Shown here in pieces: positions 35,817 through 48,405 of a DNA stretch of 64,000 bases (positions are counted from its first letter, which is position 1; each line of letters starts with the position of its first letter). The position numbers were made by a program, and so were the translations under genes. Below the pieces are notes generated by a model, which was given only the letters and a program-made list of their open reading frames with translations, had not been told where the DNA came from and searched no databases. This stretch comes from Heterostelium album PN500 (taxonomy: Eukaryota > Evosea > Eumycetozoa > Acytosteliales > Acytosteliaceae): NCBI RefSeq assembly GCF_000004825.1, contig NW_008805071.1:186001-250000 (forward strand), written 5' to 3'.

Positions 35817-36758
35817 AATCAATCAAAAGCATTAGAGATATATATATATTTATATAATATTTATTATTGATAAGAATTAAATCGATATTTTTTTTTAAAA
35901 AACAAACAAAACAAAACAAAACAAACAAAACCAACCAAAATCATTAATCATAATAATAATAATAATAGTAAATATAATCAATAGAGTAATAACAAGACTG
36001 AAGAGGAAAATCAACCAATCCAAACAACTTATATAACAACAATTTCACTTAGTCGGTTCAGTGTTGAAATAATAATAATAATCATCAGTCAATCAATCTA
36101 TCAGCAAACCCAGTCTTTGTTAACTATATATCAAAGTGGTACCAACAACATCTCTATCTATTGCTAACTTTACTATATATTAAATATTTAATATATCTCT
36201 ATTTAAATCTTAATATTAGCTTTTTTTTTATTTTATTTATTATTTATTACAATTTTTTATATTTTAAATTTTTTTAAACTTTTTAAATTTTTTTTTATTA
36301 TAAGATAATTATCTATTATTATTATTTTATATAATATAGATATATAGCTAGTTTCCTAATATTACCTTACCTTACCTGCTCTACCTCGGTTTAAACTTTT
36401 TTAAATAATATAATTATTAACTAAACTTTTTTATACTTTAATATTTTTTATATTTCTTTATTTTCTAAAAAATTATACAAAAAAAAACAAAAAACTTTGT
36501 TCTAGAAATAGACTATCTTTATCGTTGAAACTATGTAAACAATGTTTTAATTCTCAGAGATGTATCATTAACCTCATTGGTAACCAAGAATCTATCAAAA
36601 AAAAAAAAAAAAGAAAAAGGAAAAGAAAATGTAAGTAAATTATTATTAACTGAAATTATATTTGTTTTTTTTTTTCTATATGTTATTTTTTTCTTTTATA
36701 ACAATACAGCAACTATAAAACTAAATATAACAAAAATATATATGTTTTTAATAAATAA
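35817..36758. other. Convergent intergenic region
   Basis: Downstream regions of the RRM gene (+) and the CBM49 gene (-). AAAAC and AAT repeats plus poly-T runs; the open stretch near 36577-36789 is homopolymer translation. Nothing coding seen. Confidence 0.5.
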
Positions 36759-37266
36759 TTACCCAAAAACAAATGTGTTGTCTTTATAAATTACTTGATC
36801 GTCAGGAGTAATCAAATCACCATTTGGATAGATTCCAATGTTCCAATAGGATTTATAGTCCCTCAGAATTAATGGTTCTATCGGTTCTAACTGCAATTGT
36901 TTCACATCGTTTGGCAATCCATTGTGTAAAGTAACTTCATATTGGTTGATTGTATTGAGCACATTGTGATCGGAGAATGATTGTATTTTTGTAACTTTAA
37001 TCTCTATTTTATCTTTTTGTTATAGTTTAAGAATTAATTATTAACTATTTAAAAAATAACAATCTCTTGATTAGTGAAAATAACTTACTATCTGAAGTAC
37101 ATTTTGGATTGTCGTCTACTATACAAGTTTGATTTTTATCACAGAGTGTTGGGTGGGCAAAACAATTATCTTGGCCATCTAATTGCTGTAAATCATAAGC
37201 ATTTGATAAAACAATTATTAATTGTAAGACTACAAATAATAAAGATAAATAGATATATTTTTTCAT
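36759..37266 (-). CDS. Small secreted CBM49 (cellulose-binding) protein
   Basis: Exon 1 is 37266-37089 and exon 2 is 37012-36759, joined across a GTAAGT...AG intron, giving 143 residues. A clear signal peptide (MKKYIYLSLLFVVLQLIIVL then SNA) is followed by a short Cys-rich segment (NCFAHPTLCDKNQTCIVDDN), then a domain running IEIKVTKIQSFSDHN, NQYEVTLHNGLPNDVKQLQL, YWNIGIYPNG and NTFVFG. That order fits CBM49, a cellulose-binding domain common in dictyostelid extracellular-matrix and spore-coat proteins. The family usually closes with FGYI; here the stop falls right after FG, so the last strand is missing or the terminus is shortened. Likely secreted and bound to cellulose of stalk or spore coats. 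Confidence 0.75.
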
Positions 37267-37871
37267 AATTCTAAATTAATTTGTAAAAAACAATAAACTA
37301 CTACAACTAAAATTGATAGATAATCTTTGTAGATTCAACAAAAACAACAATATTTTGTATATATACTCGTAGGTCATCTAAAAATTACAACTTATTCTTT
37401 GTAAACAATGTCATTGTCACGGGTGGGTTCTAAAACTTCAACCTACAAAAACTAATTAATAAATTTCCTTTTTTATCTTTGTGTATGTTCACAACACACA
37501 CACATAAAAAAAAAAAACAAATAAATATAAAACAATTTCAACCGACAATTGTTCTAAATAGATATATTTATTAAAGTATTCTTAATCTATTATATTTTTA
37601 TAGAAAGTTTGTTTGCAGGAAGACACCAATATCATTGGAATGAAATAATAATAAAAAAAAGAATTACAAGTTGTATTTGTTTTGTTGTTTTTTTACTTAA
37701 CAAATAATATGTTTTATTCAAATTAGTTTGTTATTTTTTTAGTTTCTTTTGTTTATTTTGTTTTTGATTTTTGATAGTTTAGATGTGTTGTTGCTTGTTG
37801 TTGTTATTTGTTGTTGTTTGTTGAGAAGTTTAGTGTTAGTTCTATATATAGAATTATTTATTATTTGATTA
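37267..37871. other. Intergenic region between two - strand genes
   Basis: A/T-rich DNA without a credible open frame. It holds the promoter of the CBM49 gene and the downstream region of UBC12. Confidence 0.5.
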
Positions 37872-38722
37872 TTACAACAATTTAGGGAATTGACGATTAC
37901 AAAGATATCCACCACGTAATGATTGCTTGACGTTGGTCTCAAAAGTCTTACGATTATCTATCATGAGTTGAGCGGCCTCCTTGTTCAAAGGATCATCGGG
38001 ATTTGGCTCCAAAAACAAGGTCATAAGACCGAAAATGACAGTACCAATGTTGAGTACTGGCATCCAATCCTGTCTTAAAATATTGAGACAAACATGACCT
38101 TCTAAGTCAATGTTTGGATGATATACAAGTGTGTCGCAGTGAACCTTGGGTGGATCGTATGGGTAGGTGTTTGGAATATTAATTGAAAACTTGAATGTCG
38201 CACTCTGATACAATCCATCAGTTGGTGTAATGTCTAATTGGAAATTGAGAATGTCGTTGGTGTCTTTGAATGTAACTTTGCAACCCAATGGTACTTCCAT
38301 TTCATCGACATCTATTTAAAGTTTTTTTTTAAAAAAAAAGAAAATAACAAAACATAAATAATGATTGTTAGTTTGTTTGTTACAAATTACTATACTTTTA
38401 CTGTAAAACAATATATATATATATATTGCTATTTAACTATTATAATAGATAGATTACCTTTTTGTGCACGTAATTCAGCAGGGTTAGCTCTCTTACCACC
38501 AGTACCAACATCGGATGATTGCTTGGATTTGAGTGAGAAGTAACTGTCCTTTGATTTTTGTTTTCTGATCTCTTTGAGATCGTTTGAATTCTGTCTCTTG
38601 ACTTCGGTCACCTCTGTCTGTGTTGATGGTGCTGTTGATTCACCAGTTCCGTTTGTTGCTGGTGTCGAAGCGGCAGCTGCAGCTGCTTGTTGTTTCTTTT
38701 GTAATTCCTTTAAACGAAACAT
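37872..38722 (-). CDS. ubc12: NEDD8-conjugating enzyme E2 UBC12 (UBE2M)
   Basis: Exon 1 is 38722-38458 and exon 2 is 38311-37872 (GTAATC...AATAG intron); the product is 234 residues. UBC12 carries NEDD8 to cullins. The E2 core has YPYDPPKVHCDTLVYHPNID, the active-site region EGHVCLNILRQDWMPVLNI (catalytic Cys near residue 160) and FLEPNPDDPLNKEAAQLM, all diagnostic of UBE2M rather than other E2s, as is the ending SLRGGYLCNR. The N-terminus starts MFRLKELQKKQQ, the peptide that in UBC12 docks on the NEDD8 E1; it is followed by an Ala/Thr-rich insert that makes the protein about 50 residues longer than the human enzyme. Confidence 0.96.
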
Positions 38723-41700
38723 ATTTTTGTTTGTTTATCAAATATAAAAATATAGATTATAAATATATATATGTATGTATATAAAAGAACAAACTTTCTA
38801 GATCTAACTACTACTACTACTACTACTACTACTTCTCGCTCTCCTCAATCTCTTCTCTTTCTACCACTATAAATACACAAGATATAATAATATAAATATA
38901 AATATATATAAATATATAAATAGTATTATCTCAATATTGAAAAATTATTGATAATAACAAATTAAAAAAAGAAAACTTTCACTTCAAGAAAAAATAGAAA
39001 TTTAGAATAAAAAAATAAAAATAAAAAAAACAAATTTTTTTAATATTTTTTAAAAAAACTTAAGATAAATCTATCTTATTCTTTTTTTTTTTTAATTTTA
39101 TTAATTATTTGTTTATCATTTTTTATTCATATTGATTTCAAAAGAATCTTATAACAATCAAATAAATAGGAAAATAACTAATTTTCTTTGTTTACTTATT
39201 TTTTTTTTTTTTTTTTTTTTTTTTGTAAATATTGGTAGAGAACCAAAACAGAGAACATTGGATATTGAATAAGTACCTATACAAATAAGTTATTGAAAAA
39301 GTTGAGTTGATTTGAGTTGACTTTACATTAATTGGATGATAAAGATTTTAAACTTTTAATGGGGAAATTAGTTCATTCTACCATGTTAGTGAAAACCTCA
39401 CCTCCGATTTTTAATTACTCCAATGACATAAATAGGATATTAAATAAAAAATTCAGTGTCTCGAAGTTTTGATCAAAAAACAAAATAAAACAACATCCGA
39501 GATAAATGATATTTAATATGTATGTAATAATTAATGACTGTCTTTATGAAGACGGACTTTAAAAATAACACAATTTCTTTCCAATTTTATATTATCATAA
39601 AAAATTTCAAAAAACCCAAAATGTTCAATTTAAATTGATTTTTTTATTTTTCAAAAAAAATTGCTTTTTTCTTTTTTTTTTTTTACAAATTGAAAAGCAC
39701 TCTTCTCTCTCCTTTCAAACCCACCACCATCAACAACACACATTCACTAACTTTATAACAATAAGAGTATCAAACTTTTACAATTTTGTAATACCCTTAA
39801 AAAACAAAAAAAGAGAAATAAGATTTATTCGCAAGGATATCTGTATTTATTTCATCTTTTTAATTTTTTATTTATTTTCATAATTAGTAATTGTTAAATT
39901 AAAAACAAAGAACAACAACATATAAAAATATACAGATAATTAAAAAATAGATAGATATTCTTTCATTTTTTTAAAATAGAATTTATTTATTTCAGGTAGG
40001 TAATAAAAAAACAAAATTATATTTAGGTTAGATTTTAGGTTAATGGTTGGTAATGATCGAAAATGAATGATTAAACGAATGAATGAGTGACTGAAATTCA
40101 AGTGTTATAATCATTATTGGTACAGGACAGACAGTAACAGTAACAGTCTACAGTAATAATAATAATAATAGTAGTACAGTATTAGAATTTGAAGTATTGG
40201 CAATTTTGATAGCACAAAAGTCGAAAATCAAAGTGAAATCTCAAAAATTGACGACATCCGGAATTATGTCACGATGATCGATCAGCCAATCAAAACAATA
40301 ATAGGGTGTTCAACAAATTAATTAATACATATATTTAATTAAATAATAATAATAATAATAATTAAAAGTAATAATAAGTAATATTTTTCAAATCATCGAC
40401 AGAATCAATGAATTGTTAAATTTAGATATTTCACTTAAAAAAACAATCAAACAAACAGTGAACCTAAAACTCAACCCAAAAAAAAAAAAAAACAACACTA
40501 AACACTAAACACAATCTCACCTTACCACAGTCGACTTACACATTAAGAGGTGCAACAACCTAATATTTTTAATTAATTTATTATTTTAATTAATATAAAT
40601 CAAAAAAAAAAAAAAATAGAAAAAAAAAAACAAAATACTGTATTTGCATTATCGTATCATAATCATAATCTTAATCATATATATATCATTCATACTGCCA
40701 TATATTTAAAGAACAACTCTAATATTAGAGCAAAAACAATTCGATATTAGACATACATTTTCCTTCCTTTATATTATTATTAATAATAATAATCTATTAA
40801 ACACCATCCAAATTAAATTATATAAAAAAAAACAATAAAATTAAAATATATCATTATATAACACTCACATCAATAAATTTTCAAATAATAATAATAATAA
40901 TAATAAATCACAAATAAATTTAAAATAATCATATTTATTAAATTATCACCAAAGTTTAGTTTGGTTTGCTTTGTTATCTTCCACATTTTTTTGTTTTGTT
41001 TTGATTTTTTTTTTTTTCCAACAATAGTATAATCATCCACACACTTACCCACACCCTACAACCATCTCTACACTTCAAATATAATTCAATCCAATTGTTG
41101 TTTCTAGAGTAGTAGGTATACCTACTAATATAATTATCGTTTATTTGGGTTATCTACCTACTTATTTTTTATTTATATTTTAATAATTATTAAAATATTT
41201 ATATAATTTGAAGATTTTATTGTTTTTTTTTGTTTTGTGAGTTTGTTTCTCTTTTAGTTAGTCATTATCATATGATTTATGATTTTAGTTTATATAATAA
41301 TTAATAATAATAATAATAATTGACACATATAAATCGATTTCATCATAAATAAATCAATAATATAATAGTTTTAGTAGTAGCTAATTAGAATAGTAGAAGC
41401 AGAACAAGATAGTAAAGCGAAAAAGAAACAGAGAGTCAACAACAACAACAACATTGATTTTGGAACATTCAAGTTTACAATTCAGTTCATTCATTTTCAA
41501 TCGACCGACACCTAGAAATCAACCAATTCATTGATGACAGATTATGTTTATTAATGGTTATCCAATGATTAATTAATACACACATATAGGAAATTAGAGA
41601 TAGAGTTGTTAAAAGTGAAGTTTTAATGGTTAGAAAGTCGGAATTTATAGATAATATACGATCACTGCACCACTTATCAACAAGAACATAGAAAGAAAGA

Positions 41701-41813
41701 AAACAAAAAAAAAAAAAAGATTATATATATATATAGAGCTCTATTTTGGTTTGGCAATTTGTGAAAGATTATATAGGTTAAATAGATAACAATCACATAA
41801 GACAAGCTAATCA
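38723..41813. other. 3-kb divergent intergenic region
   Basis: Separates UBC12 (-) from the WIP-like gene (+). Dominated by A/T runs, with a short CTA repeat near 38808-38832, AAT repeats and an 18-bp palindrome at 41110-41127. The open frames near 39635 and 40870 are homopolymer-rich and unsupported. It is unusually long for such a compact genome and could hide a non-coding transcript. Confidence 0.45.
41110..41127. promoter_or_regulatory. 18-bp perfect palindrome
   Basis: TAGTAGGTATACCTACTA reads identically on both strands with no spacer. It lies about 690 bp upstream of the WIP-like start. A dimeric transcription-factor site is the simplest reading. Confidence 0.5.
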
Positions 41814-42697
41814 ATGAGTTATAACATGCAACCTCAAGATGGTCAGTAGTAATACAATCAAATCCTGATCATTGATTGATTGTTAAGATTGATTGATCGA
41901 TCGATTGATAAGTCCAAAAATGAACTAACAATAATCATAACATCATAATCATCATCATCATTTTACAATACAAAACAGAATTATATGATGGATCTGAAAG
42001 ATGGAGATTTCCTTCTACCAACGAATTTCCAGAACCACCAGCATTTAAAGGATCTATAAAGGTGTACCCGAGTGGAAAGAGCACTGGTACCACCTTGAAG
42101 GTGCCAGTAAAGACAACGGCACCACCAGCAGCACGTCCAATCTCGATGGCTCCTCAGCCACCAATGGTTCGTCCACCACCTCCTCAACCGGGAGGACCAC
42201 CACCCGCTCAACCACAACGTCCACCACCTCCTCATCCCGGTGGACAACCTCACGTTCCACCATCGCAACCACCACGTCCACCCCCTGGCGTACCACGTCA
42301 ACCTCCACCTCACACACCAGGTGGCGGACCTCCTGTACCACCAGGCAATCGTCCACCTCCACCAGGTGCACCACGTCCACCACCTTCTACACCGGGAGGA
42401 CCACCTCCCATTCCAGGAAGTTCGCGTCCTCCTCCCGTTCCAGGTGGACCACGTCCTCCACACCCAGGCGGACCCCCAAGTCTGCCAGGCGGTCCACGTC
42501 CAGTAAGCGTCAACCAAGGTGGCGGTGCTCCACCCAAGCCAGAGCGTCCTGTCTCACTGCGTCCCGGACCACCACCAGTACCAGGTGCAGGAGGTGCTAA
42601 AGTGCCACCTCGTCCACCACCCTCAATGAATGGAGGTCCCAACGGTACACCACCACCAAAACCAGGTCGTCCAACACCACCACTGCCACCACGTTAA
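41814..42697 (+). CDS. WIP/verprolin-like proline-rich protein
   Basis: A 28-nt first exon (41814-41841) and a main exon (41979-42697) give 248 residues. The spliced N-terminus reads MSYNMQPQDELYDGSERWRF and continues STNEFPEPPAFKGSIKVYPS. The pattern E-x-R/W-F...(D/E)FPxPxxF/Y...YPSxK matches the WASP EVH1-binding segment of WIP (mammalian ESRFxFxxxxDFPPPxxY...YPSK). The rest is poly-proline (PPPPQPGGPP, RPPPPHPGG and similar), suited to profilin, SH3 or EVH1 ligands. There is no WH2 actin-binding motif, and the WASP-binding segment is N-terminal whereas in WIP and verprolin it is C-terminal. Probable role: partner of WASP in actin assembly. D. discoideum WIPa is the obvious comparison; orthology is unproven. 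Confidence 0.7.
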
Positions 42698-44842
42698 CAA
42701 CAACAATAACAGCAACAGTAAAATCAAAATATATATATAAAGTGAACAGTAACAGTAACAACAGCAGCAGCAATAACAATAACAACAACAGCAGCAGCAG
42801 AAGAATTAGTATCATCCAACCCAAACAACAAACATTATCATCATCATCATCATCATCGTCAAACAAAGAACAAAACAAACAAATGTACACTAGGTAGATA
42901 TATCATCCCGAACATCAATTGGAAATGTAGAAAGAGAGATAGAATGCAAAGACTCGAGAGTGTTTAAAAATCACTCATGAACAAAAAACAAAAAACAAAA
43001 AAAAAAAAAAACAAAATAAATTATTCTTATAACAAAATAGGTGCAATGCTTGCAATCATGATTATTATTCTCATTCACATGACCTACTAATTGTTATAAA
43101 ATAATCTATCTAATTGATTCCGATCAACAACAACAACACTGATCGGATTCTTTCGATTCGCAACAGATGCTGTTGTAATTCCCAAGATATTTAAAAATAA
43201 AAATAAATCAAGATAAAAAATTTTGAGTAAAAAAAGTAAAAATTGAAAAATTGAAAAAAAAAAACTAGTTTAAGATTTATTTGGGAGAAATCATCATTCG
43301 TAGTGTCTCAGTTTCTATTCATTCCACTCACTCACTAAATATAGATAATCAATTCAAATTCAGTTCAATTCAATTCAATTCAAATCAATACTTAATCAAT
43401 CAGTAGTGTACATTGGAAAATTCGATTGTCCAGCAATATTCCAATATCCCAGTATAATACTGTAGTTAGTGACAGAAGTTAAACAACAACCAAATTCAAT
43501 TGACAATAAGATCATATAGTTAGTATCTATATCAAATCATTCAAAGTTCAATAGTATAGTTTGTGGTTAGCTATTGACTATTGAATACTCGAGGACCTGG
43601 TTCTAACATCTCTCTTGTAACTCTATAGTCGACTATTCAAAACAGAATTTAGATATATAGAGATTAGCAGATCGGATCGATGCTTCAGAGTGTTCAACTT
43701 CAACAATTGAATGAACCATAGTCATAGCTATACAGATTAGATCGATCTACAACAGTTTACAAGAGATATGGTCAATAATACTCGTTAATAGTCATAGTCA
43801 AAAAAAAAAAAAAACAAAACCAAAAAAAAAAAAAAGATAAATCAATAGTAACAACATTGAATGTATATAGTTCCAATTACAATAACAATAACAATAGAAT
43901 CGTAAAATCAAATCAACCAATCAACAAATCAACAAACCAAAGAAAGTAAACCAAACACTGTATATCGTTTCGCGCGAATTACCATCTCAACTCAAAGCCA
44001 ACGCCAACTCCAAATCAAATAACAAAATCAAATTCAAAAGCAAGCTTTGTAAGTACTTACTTTTATCATTCAACTCATAATAGTTAGTTATATGTATGTC
44101 TTTCAGTTTGTTGTGTGCACAACCAAAACAGTGAATTCACTGTTTCATAGATCACGTGATTACCGTCTCTCCCTCTCTATTTATTTTTTGCTAATTTCTA
44201 ATAATATTTTTTTTAATTTAGTTTTTTTTTTTTTTTTTTTTCAAATTTGGTGGGTGGGGGTGTTTTTGCAAACAACAATATTAATTTTTTTTAATATTTA
44301 TTTTTTTTTAATATTGTTTTTTTTTTTTTTTTTGTTTTTATATTTATACTTTTTTTTTTTTTTTTGCATATATGTTTTGCGCAATATTAATATTACGGTC
44401 ACACCCATTCAATTTCAGCTCAACTCAACTCAACTCAAATCTAATCAAACTCTACTTTAATGATTAACTTGATTAATCAGATTCAGATTCAATTTCAATT
44501 TCAATCTCGATAACCATTTACATCTTCAAATTCATTCACAGTTGACAATTGAACCGAGTAACCAAAATAACTCTCAACATTCATAGATAGTTCAACATTG
44601 TTTATAATTGTGCTCAATAACAACAATAACAATAACAACATAGATAGATAGTTAGAAATAGATTTCTTTTCGAAAAAAAAAAGAAAGATTTAACAAAACA
44701 AAAAAAGTAGTTAAAATAATATTAATATTAATATTTGAATCTCTATTGATTGAATTCAATAGTAGATATTGTATAGAACACATCAAAAGAAGTAGTAGTC
44801 GTTAGTATTCAGTATTCAGTAGTCAGTAGTTAGTAATATAGA
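42698..44842. other. 2.1-kb intergenic region between two + strand genes
   Basis: Starts with a repetitive downstream region (CAG/CAA and CAT triplets at 42740-42860). It holds CAATT and CTCAA pentamer runs, a T-rich block at 44220-44365 and an E2F-like palindrome at 43968-43978. The open stretch near 44092-44460 is translated poly-T and not credible. Confidence 0.5.
43968..43978. promoter_or_regulatory. E2F-like palindromic site
   Basis: TTTCGCGCGAA contains the perfect palindrome TTCGCGCGAA, an E2F/DP-type core, about 870 bp upstream of the winged-helix gene. CG-rich decamers are rare in this A/T background. Function is inferred. Confidence 0.35.
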
Positions 44843-47810
44843 ATGAGAGAAAAGAGTAAACCATTTAGAAGTCTGACAGTTGATACCACTAGTGCGACTT
44901 GCAATGGATCAACTACAACGACAACCACTACAACGACGACAGCAACTGTGACAATGTCTATAAAGAGTGAACCTACAGCTGTAGGTTCTTCTTCTTCAGC
45001 TAGCAGCTTGTCGTCGTCGACGTCTTCGTCGGCGTCCAGCTCCTCATCTAGTACAGCGGCACCAACATCCGATCCACTGACTTCACCATCTCAGAATGTA
45101 CCAGGTATCTTTTTCCAACAGTTAATCATTCAACAACAGAATAAACAAAAGAAACGATCTTCGTCTTCATCCAACAACAACAACAATAACAATAACAATA
45201 ACAACAACAATAATAATAACAATAACAATAATAATTTCGATAGTAATAATAACTATCCTATAGCAACAACAAAATTTACAAGACGTACTGCCAGTCTGTA
45301 TAACAAGTCAGAGACAGGCGGTGCCAACTCTGCATCCAAGAGTGGAGGTGAGGAGTCAGATTATCATACTTCAGAGATGGAAGAGGAAGACAAGAGTCTA
45401 GGTGAGGAGTCGATGAACGAAGAAGACGAGACACCATCTTCAACCAACTATCTCAGAGGTAAACGTAGACAAGCACAACAACTGAATAACCAAAAACAGC
45501 AACAACAACAACAGCAGCAGCAACAACAACAAATAGATCAAACATTAGATGATTCAAGTGTAGAGGTAAGTAATTAAACAAACTACTCTCCAGAATACTA
45601 CTTTAAACCAACACCACCTACACCTACTAACATTATTATATTTTTAAATTAAAATTAAAGAGAACCGAAGAAGAAAAAGAAGAACAATCATTAAGCTCCG
45701 TTCAAAAGCAAATCTTGAGAGCATTGAGAGCAAACAATGGATCAGCACATTTATCAACAATTCAAGCATTTTTATCAGATGTAAGTAGATACTCCTTTAA
45801 GCGTGTTGTGTTTATTTAGCAAAAACATTCTAATATAGAGTATTTTACTTTTTTTTTTTTCACCATTTAAATTTCTTAGAAATGGAAAAAACTGAGGAAA
45901 AGAGATGGATCGAGATATACGTATGATCACAAACGTGTCATTGCAGCGTCACTGTCAAATACATCTTCGATCAATCCACTGTTCCAACGTGACACTGACA
46001 AGGGTGAAGGATGGTGGATGATTGGTGCTCGTGGAAAAACAATCGATCTGGCCGATGTCACCGACGACGAGGACAAGAAATCATCGGAGGCCGACGATGA
46101 CAACACCTGCAGCAGTAACAATGAAATATCATCGAGTGAGACAATGGCCATTGTCAAAGAGGAGAAAGAGAAGGAGAAGGAGAAAGATAAAGATAAACAA
46201 AAGGAGAAAGAACTATCAACCACCAACACAAACACCAACAACATCGACCAATCGAATGCAACATCTTCATCAGCAGCTACATCAATGTCGTCAATAGAGG
46301 AATCGAATAACAACAATAACAATAGCGATGATTCACCGTCATCTGTAAAGTCTGCAACAACCACTCCATTGTCATTGTCATCGTCAAAGATAAAGATTGA
46401 ATCGACGTCGACTTCTTCATCGACGAGCAATAGCAGCAACGAATTGGACGAGACAGAGACAAAGAATGACAGTGTGGCAGCGCCACAAACCGCCAGCTCG
46501 ACCACACCACAAAAGACCACAAAGATCAGCATACTCCCACTGAGTAGAAAGAAGCGAACCTCTGTCCAATCGAAACAAGAACCATCACCGCCAGACACTC
46601 CTGCAGTCACAGCCAAAGAGGAGACATCCTCAGAGTCGATTGAAGTCAACAGTGCTGAACTATCAAGTAGTAATAATAACAATAACAACAATACTCAAAC
46701 AACAACAACCAACCATAGTAATAATAATAATAATAATAGTAATAGTAATAGTACCAATGGTAACACTCACACTCCAATCAGACGTAAATTCAGTAATAGA
46801 AAACGAAAGCAAGCAGGCGATGAAACATCGGATACCACTTCACCACCACTCAATATCGAAGATGATAAGATGGCAATTGACGATGCCAGTGGAAATTCAC
46901 CTTCATCGTCCACCACCACAACCACCACCAGCAACACTGTCGATTCAACGTCGTCACCGACCGTCAAGAACGAGAGTCCCAACGATGCATCATCGGAAAC
47001 ATCATCAACAACAACATCAACCACCACCAAACCAATTCTACCGACAAAACGTGGTGCAAAGAAAGGCAAACTCTCACCGGAAATCGATACAAACAATAGC
47101 AACAACAATAACAGCAACAGTACGACGATTACTATCAGTAGCAATCGACCGATACGAGGCGGAAGAAAAAGCAAACAAACGACCAAACCATTTAAGCTAC
47201 AAAACTCTGATGAAGAGGATGCCTCGACGAAAACATCCGATCAGAATCCGCCATCCGACGAATCCAATGATGAGCGAGACACAAACATGTCTGATGATTC
47301 TGAATCGTCCGATGAAAACGGTCTTATCGACGGTCCAACGCATGTCTTGGATCTAGCGGCAATGGCACTACAGGAGAACGGTGGTTCTTGTTCACTTTCA
47401 GATATAGTAGAGTATACAAAACAAGTAAGTTATTAACAGATGCCTAATCATTAATATTATACTTTTAAACTAATCATATCAAATCTATTACACACATATA
47501 GTTTTTAATTACACTTCATTGTACAATTAATCCCAGTGAGAAACTGGAAAAGATTAAGAGATCAAAGGTTTTGCCAGAGTTTGACGATCTCTATTTATGT
47601 GATATGATCGAGAAGGGAATGATAGAATATCCAACGAGATTCCAGAGAGACTCTAAGCAGGATTCAAATTGGCACATATTGAAATCATCGAAATGCCTTA
47701 CTCTACGATCGGCAACAAGAACACTTTCACCTCCATTCCGACCACAGACAAGAAAACAAAAGAATCAACCTCGAACCCTAACAAGGACCGTCAGAAACGC
47801 CGCAAAATAG
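44843..47810 (+). CDS. Nuclear protein with two winged-helix-like modules
   Basis: Four exons, 44843-45565, 45661-45780, 45880-47424 and 47502-47810, all introns in phase 0, 898 residues. I do not recognise the family. Most of it is low-complexity (Ser, Thr, Asn, acidic, Lys). Two short globular parts stand out. Module 1 (about 250-330): SSVQKQILRALRANNGSAHL, STIQAFLSD, KWKKLRKRDGSRYTYDHKRV and GEGWWMIG. Module 2 (about 770-855): VLDLAAMALQENGGSCSLSD, IVEYTKQ, then INPSEKLEKIKRSKVLPEFD and NWHIL. Both look like a helix, an NNGS/NGGS turn, a second helix and a Trp-containing closing strand, as in winged-helix DNA-binding folds. An intron falls at the equivalent place in each (after AFLSD and after EYTKQ). 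A chromatin or transcription role is inferred from the basic patches and acidic tracts. Confidence 0.8.
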
Positions 47811-48405
47811 AATTAGAATAATAATCATAATAGTAATAATCATATCATTAACATGAATATTCATTGCAAATCATATACAATCATTCACCAATCAACCAAC
47901 CAATTCAGTCAACCAACCAACCAATTAAATCAACTCCAACTCCAATTCCAAAATTTTCACACATTCATAAGATGACAAATATATTCTAGTTCATCATATA
48001 ACCCAAAACAAAACACCTTACCCATAAGCAACCCAACCCACCAATCTAATCAAACCTCTTTGTTTAAATTCCATCCAACAACAAAAAAAAAAAAAGAAAA
48101 GGTCTAAGATTTACCTTTTTGATTAACACATAGATTCTTAACTTTTAGGAAAGCATATTTTATTCCCATGATTCACAACTTCCACTTTATATTCCAACAA
48201 ACCAATTTCAAATGGCTCGCTCGCTCATCAAAACCCAAACAACAACCAACAACAACAACAACATGTAATATTTGATCATAAAATCTAGAATAAATTAATA
48301 TATTTAAATCATTAAATTAAGTAAAGAAAAGAAAAAGTTAAATGAATATATATATTTTTAAATAATTTGTTTTTCCTTTTTTTTATTTGTATTTATTTTT
48401 AAGTA
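47811..48405. other. Convergent intergenic region
   Basis: Downstream DNA of two converging genes, rich in CCAA repeats and A runs. ACCCATAA near 48020 resembles the dictyostelid DUSE core but no RNA gene could be defined after it. Confidence 0.4.

Noticed and set aside
42310-42642. Long Gly-rich open frame on the - strand
   Set aside because: It is the antisense of the poly-proline exon of the WIP-like gene; proline codons read backwards give glycine without stops. No start context or homology.
44092-44460. Phe-rich open frame on the + strand
   Set aside because: Translation of poly-T runs upstream of the winged-helix gene; no homology and no codon bias.
45927-46691. 254-codon - strand frame
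   Set aside because: Antisense shadow of Ser/Asn/Glu-rich repeats of the winged-helix gene; composition is purely that of reversed repeat codons.
48018-48028. ACCCATAA, resembling the dictyostelid DUSE small-RNA promoter core
   Set aside because: The core is short, lies between two converging genes, and no TATA-spaced RNA with recognisable stem or box motifs follows.
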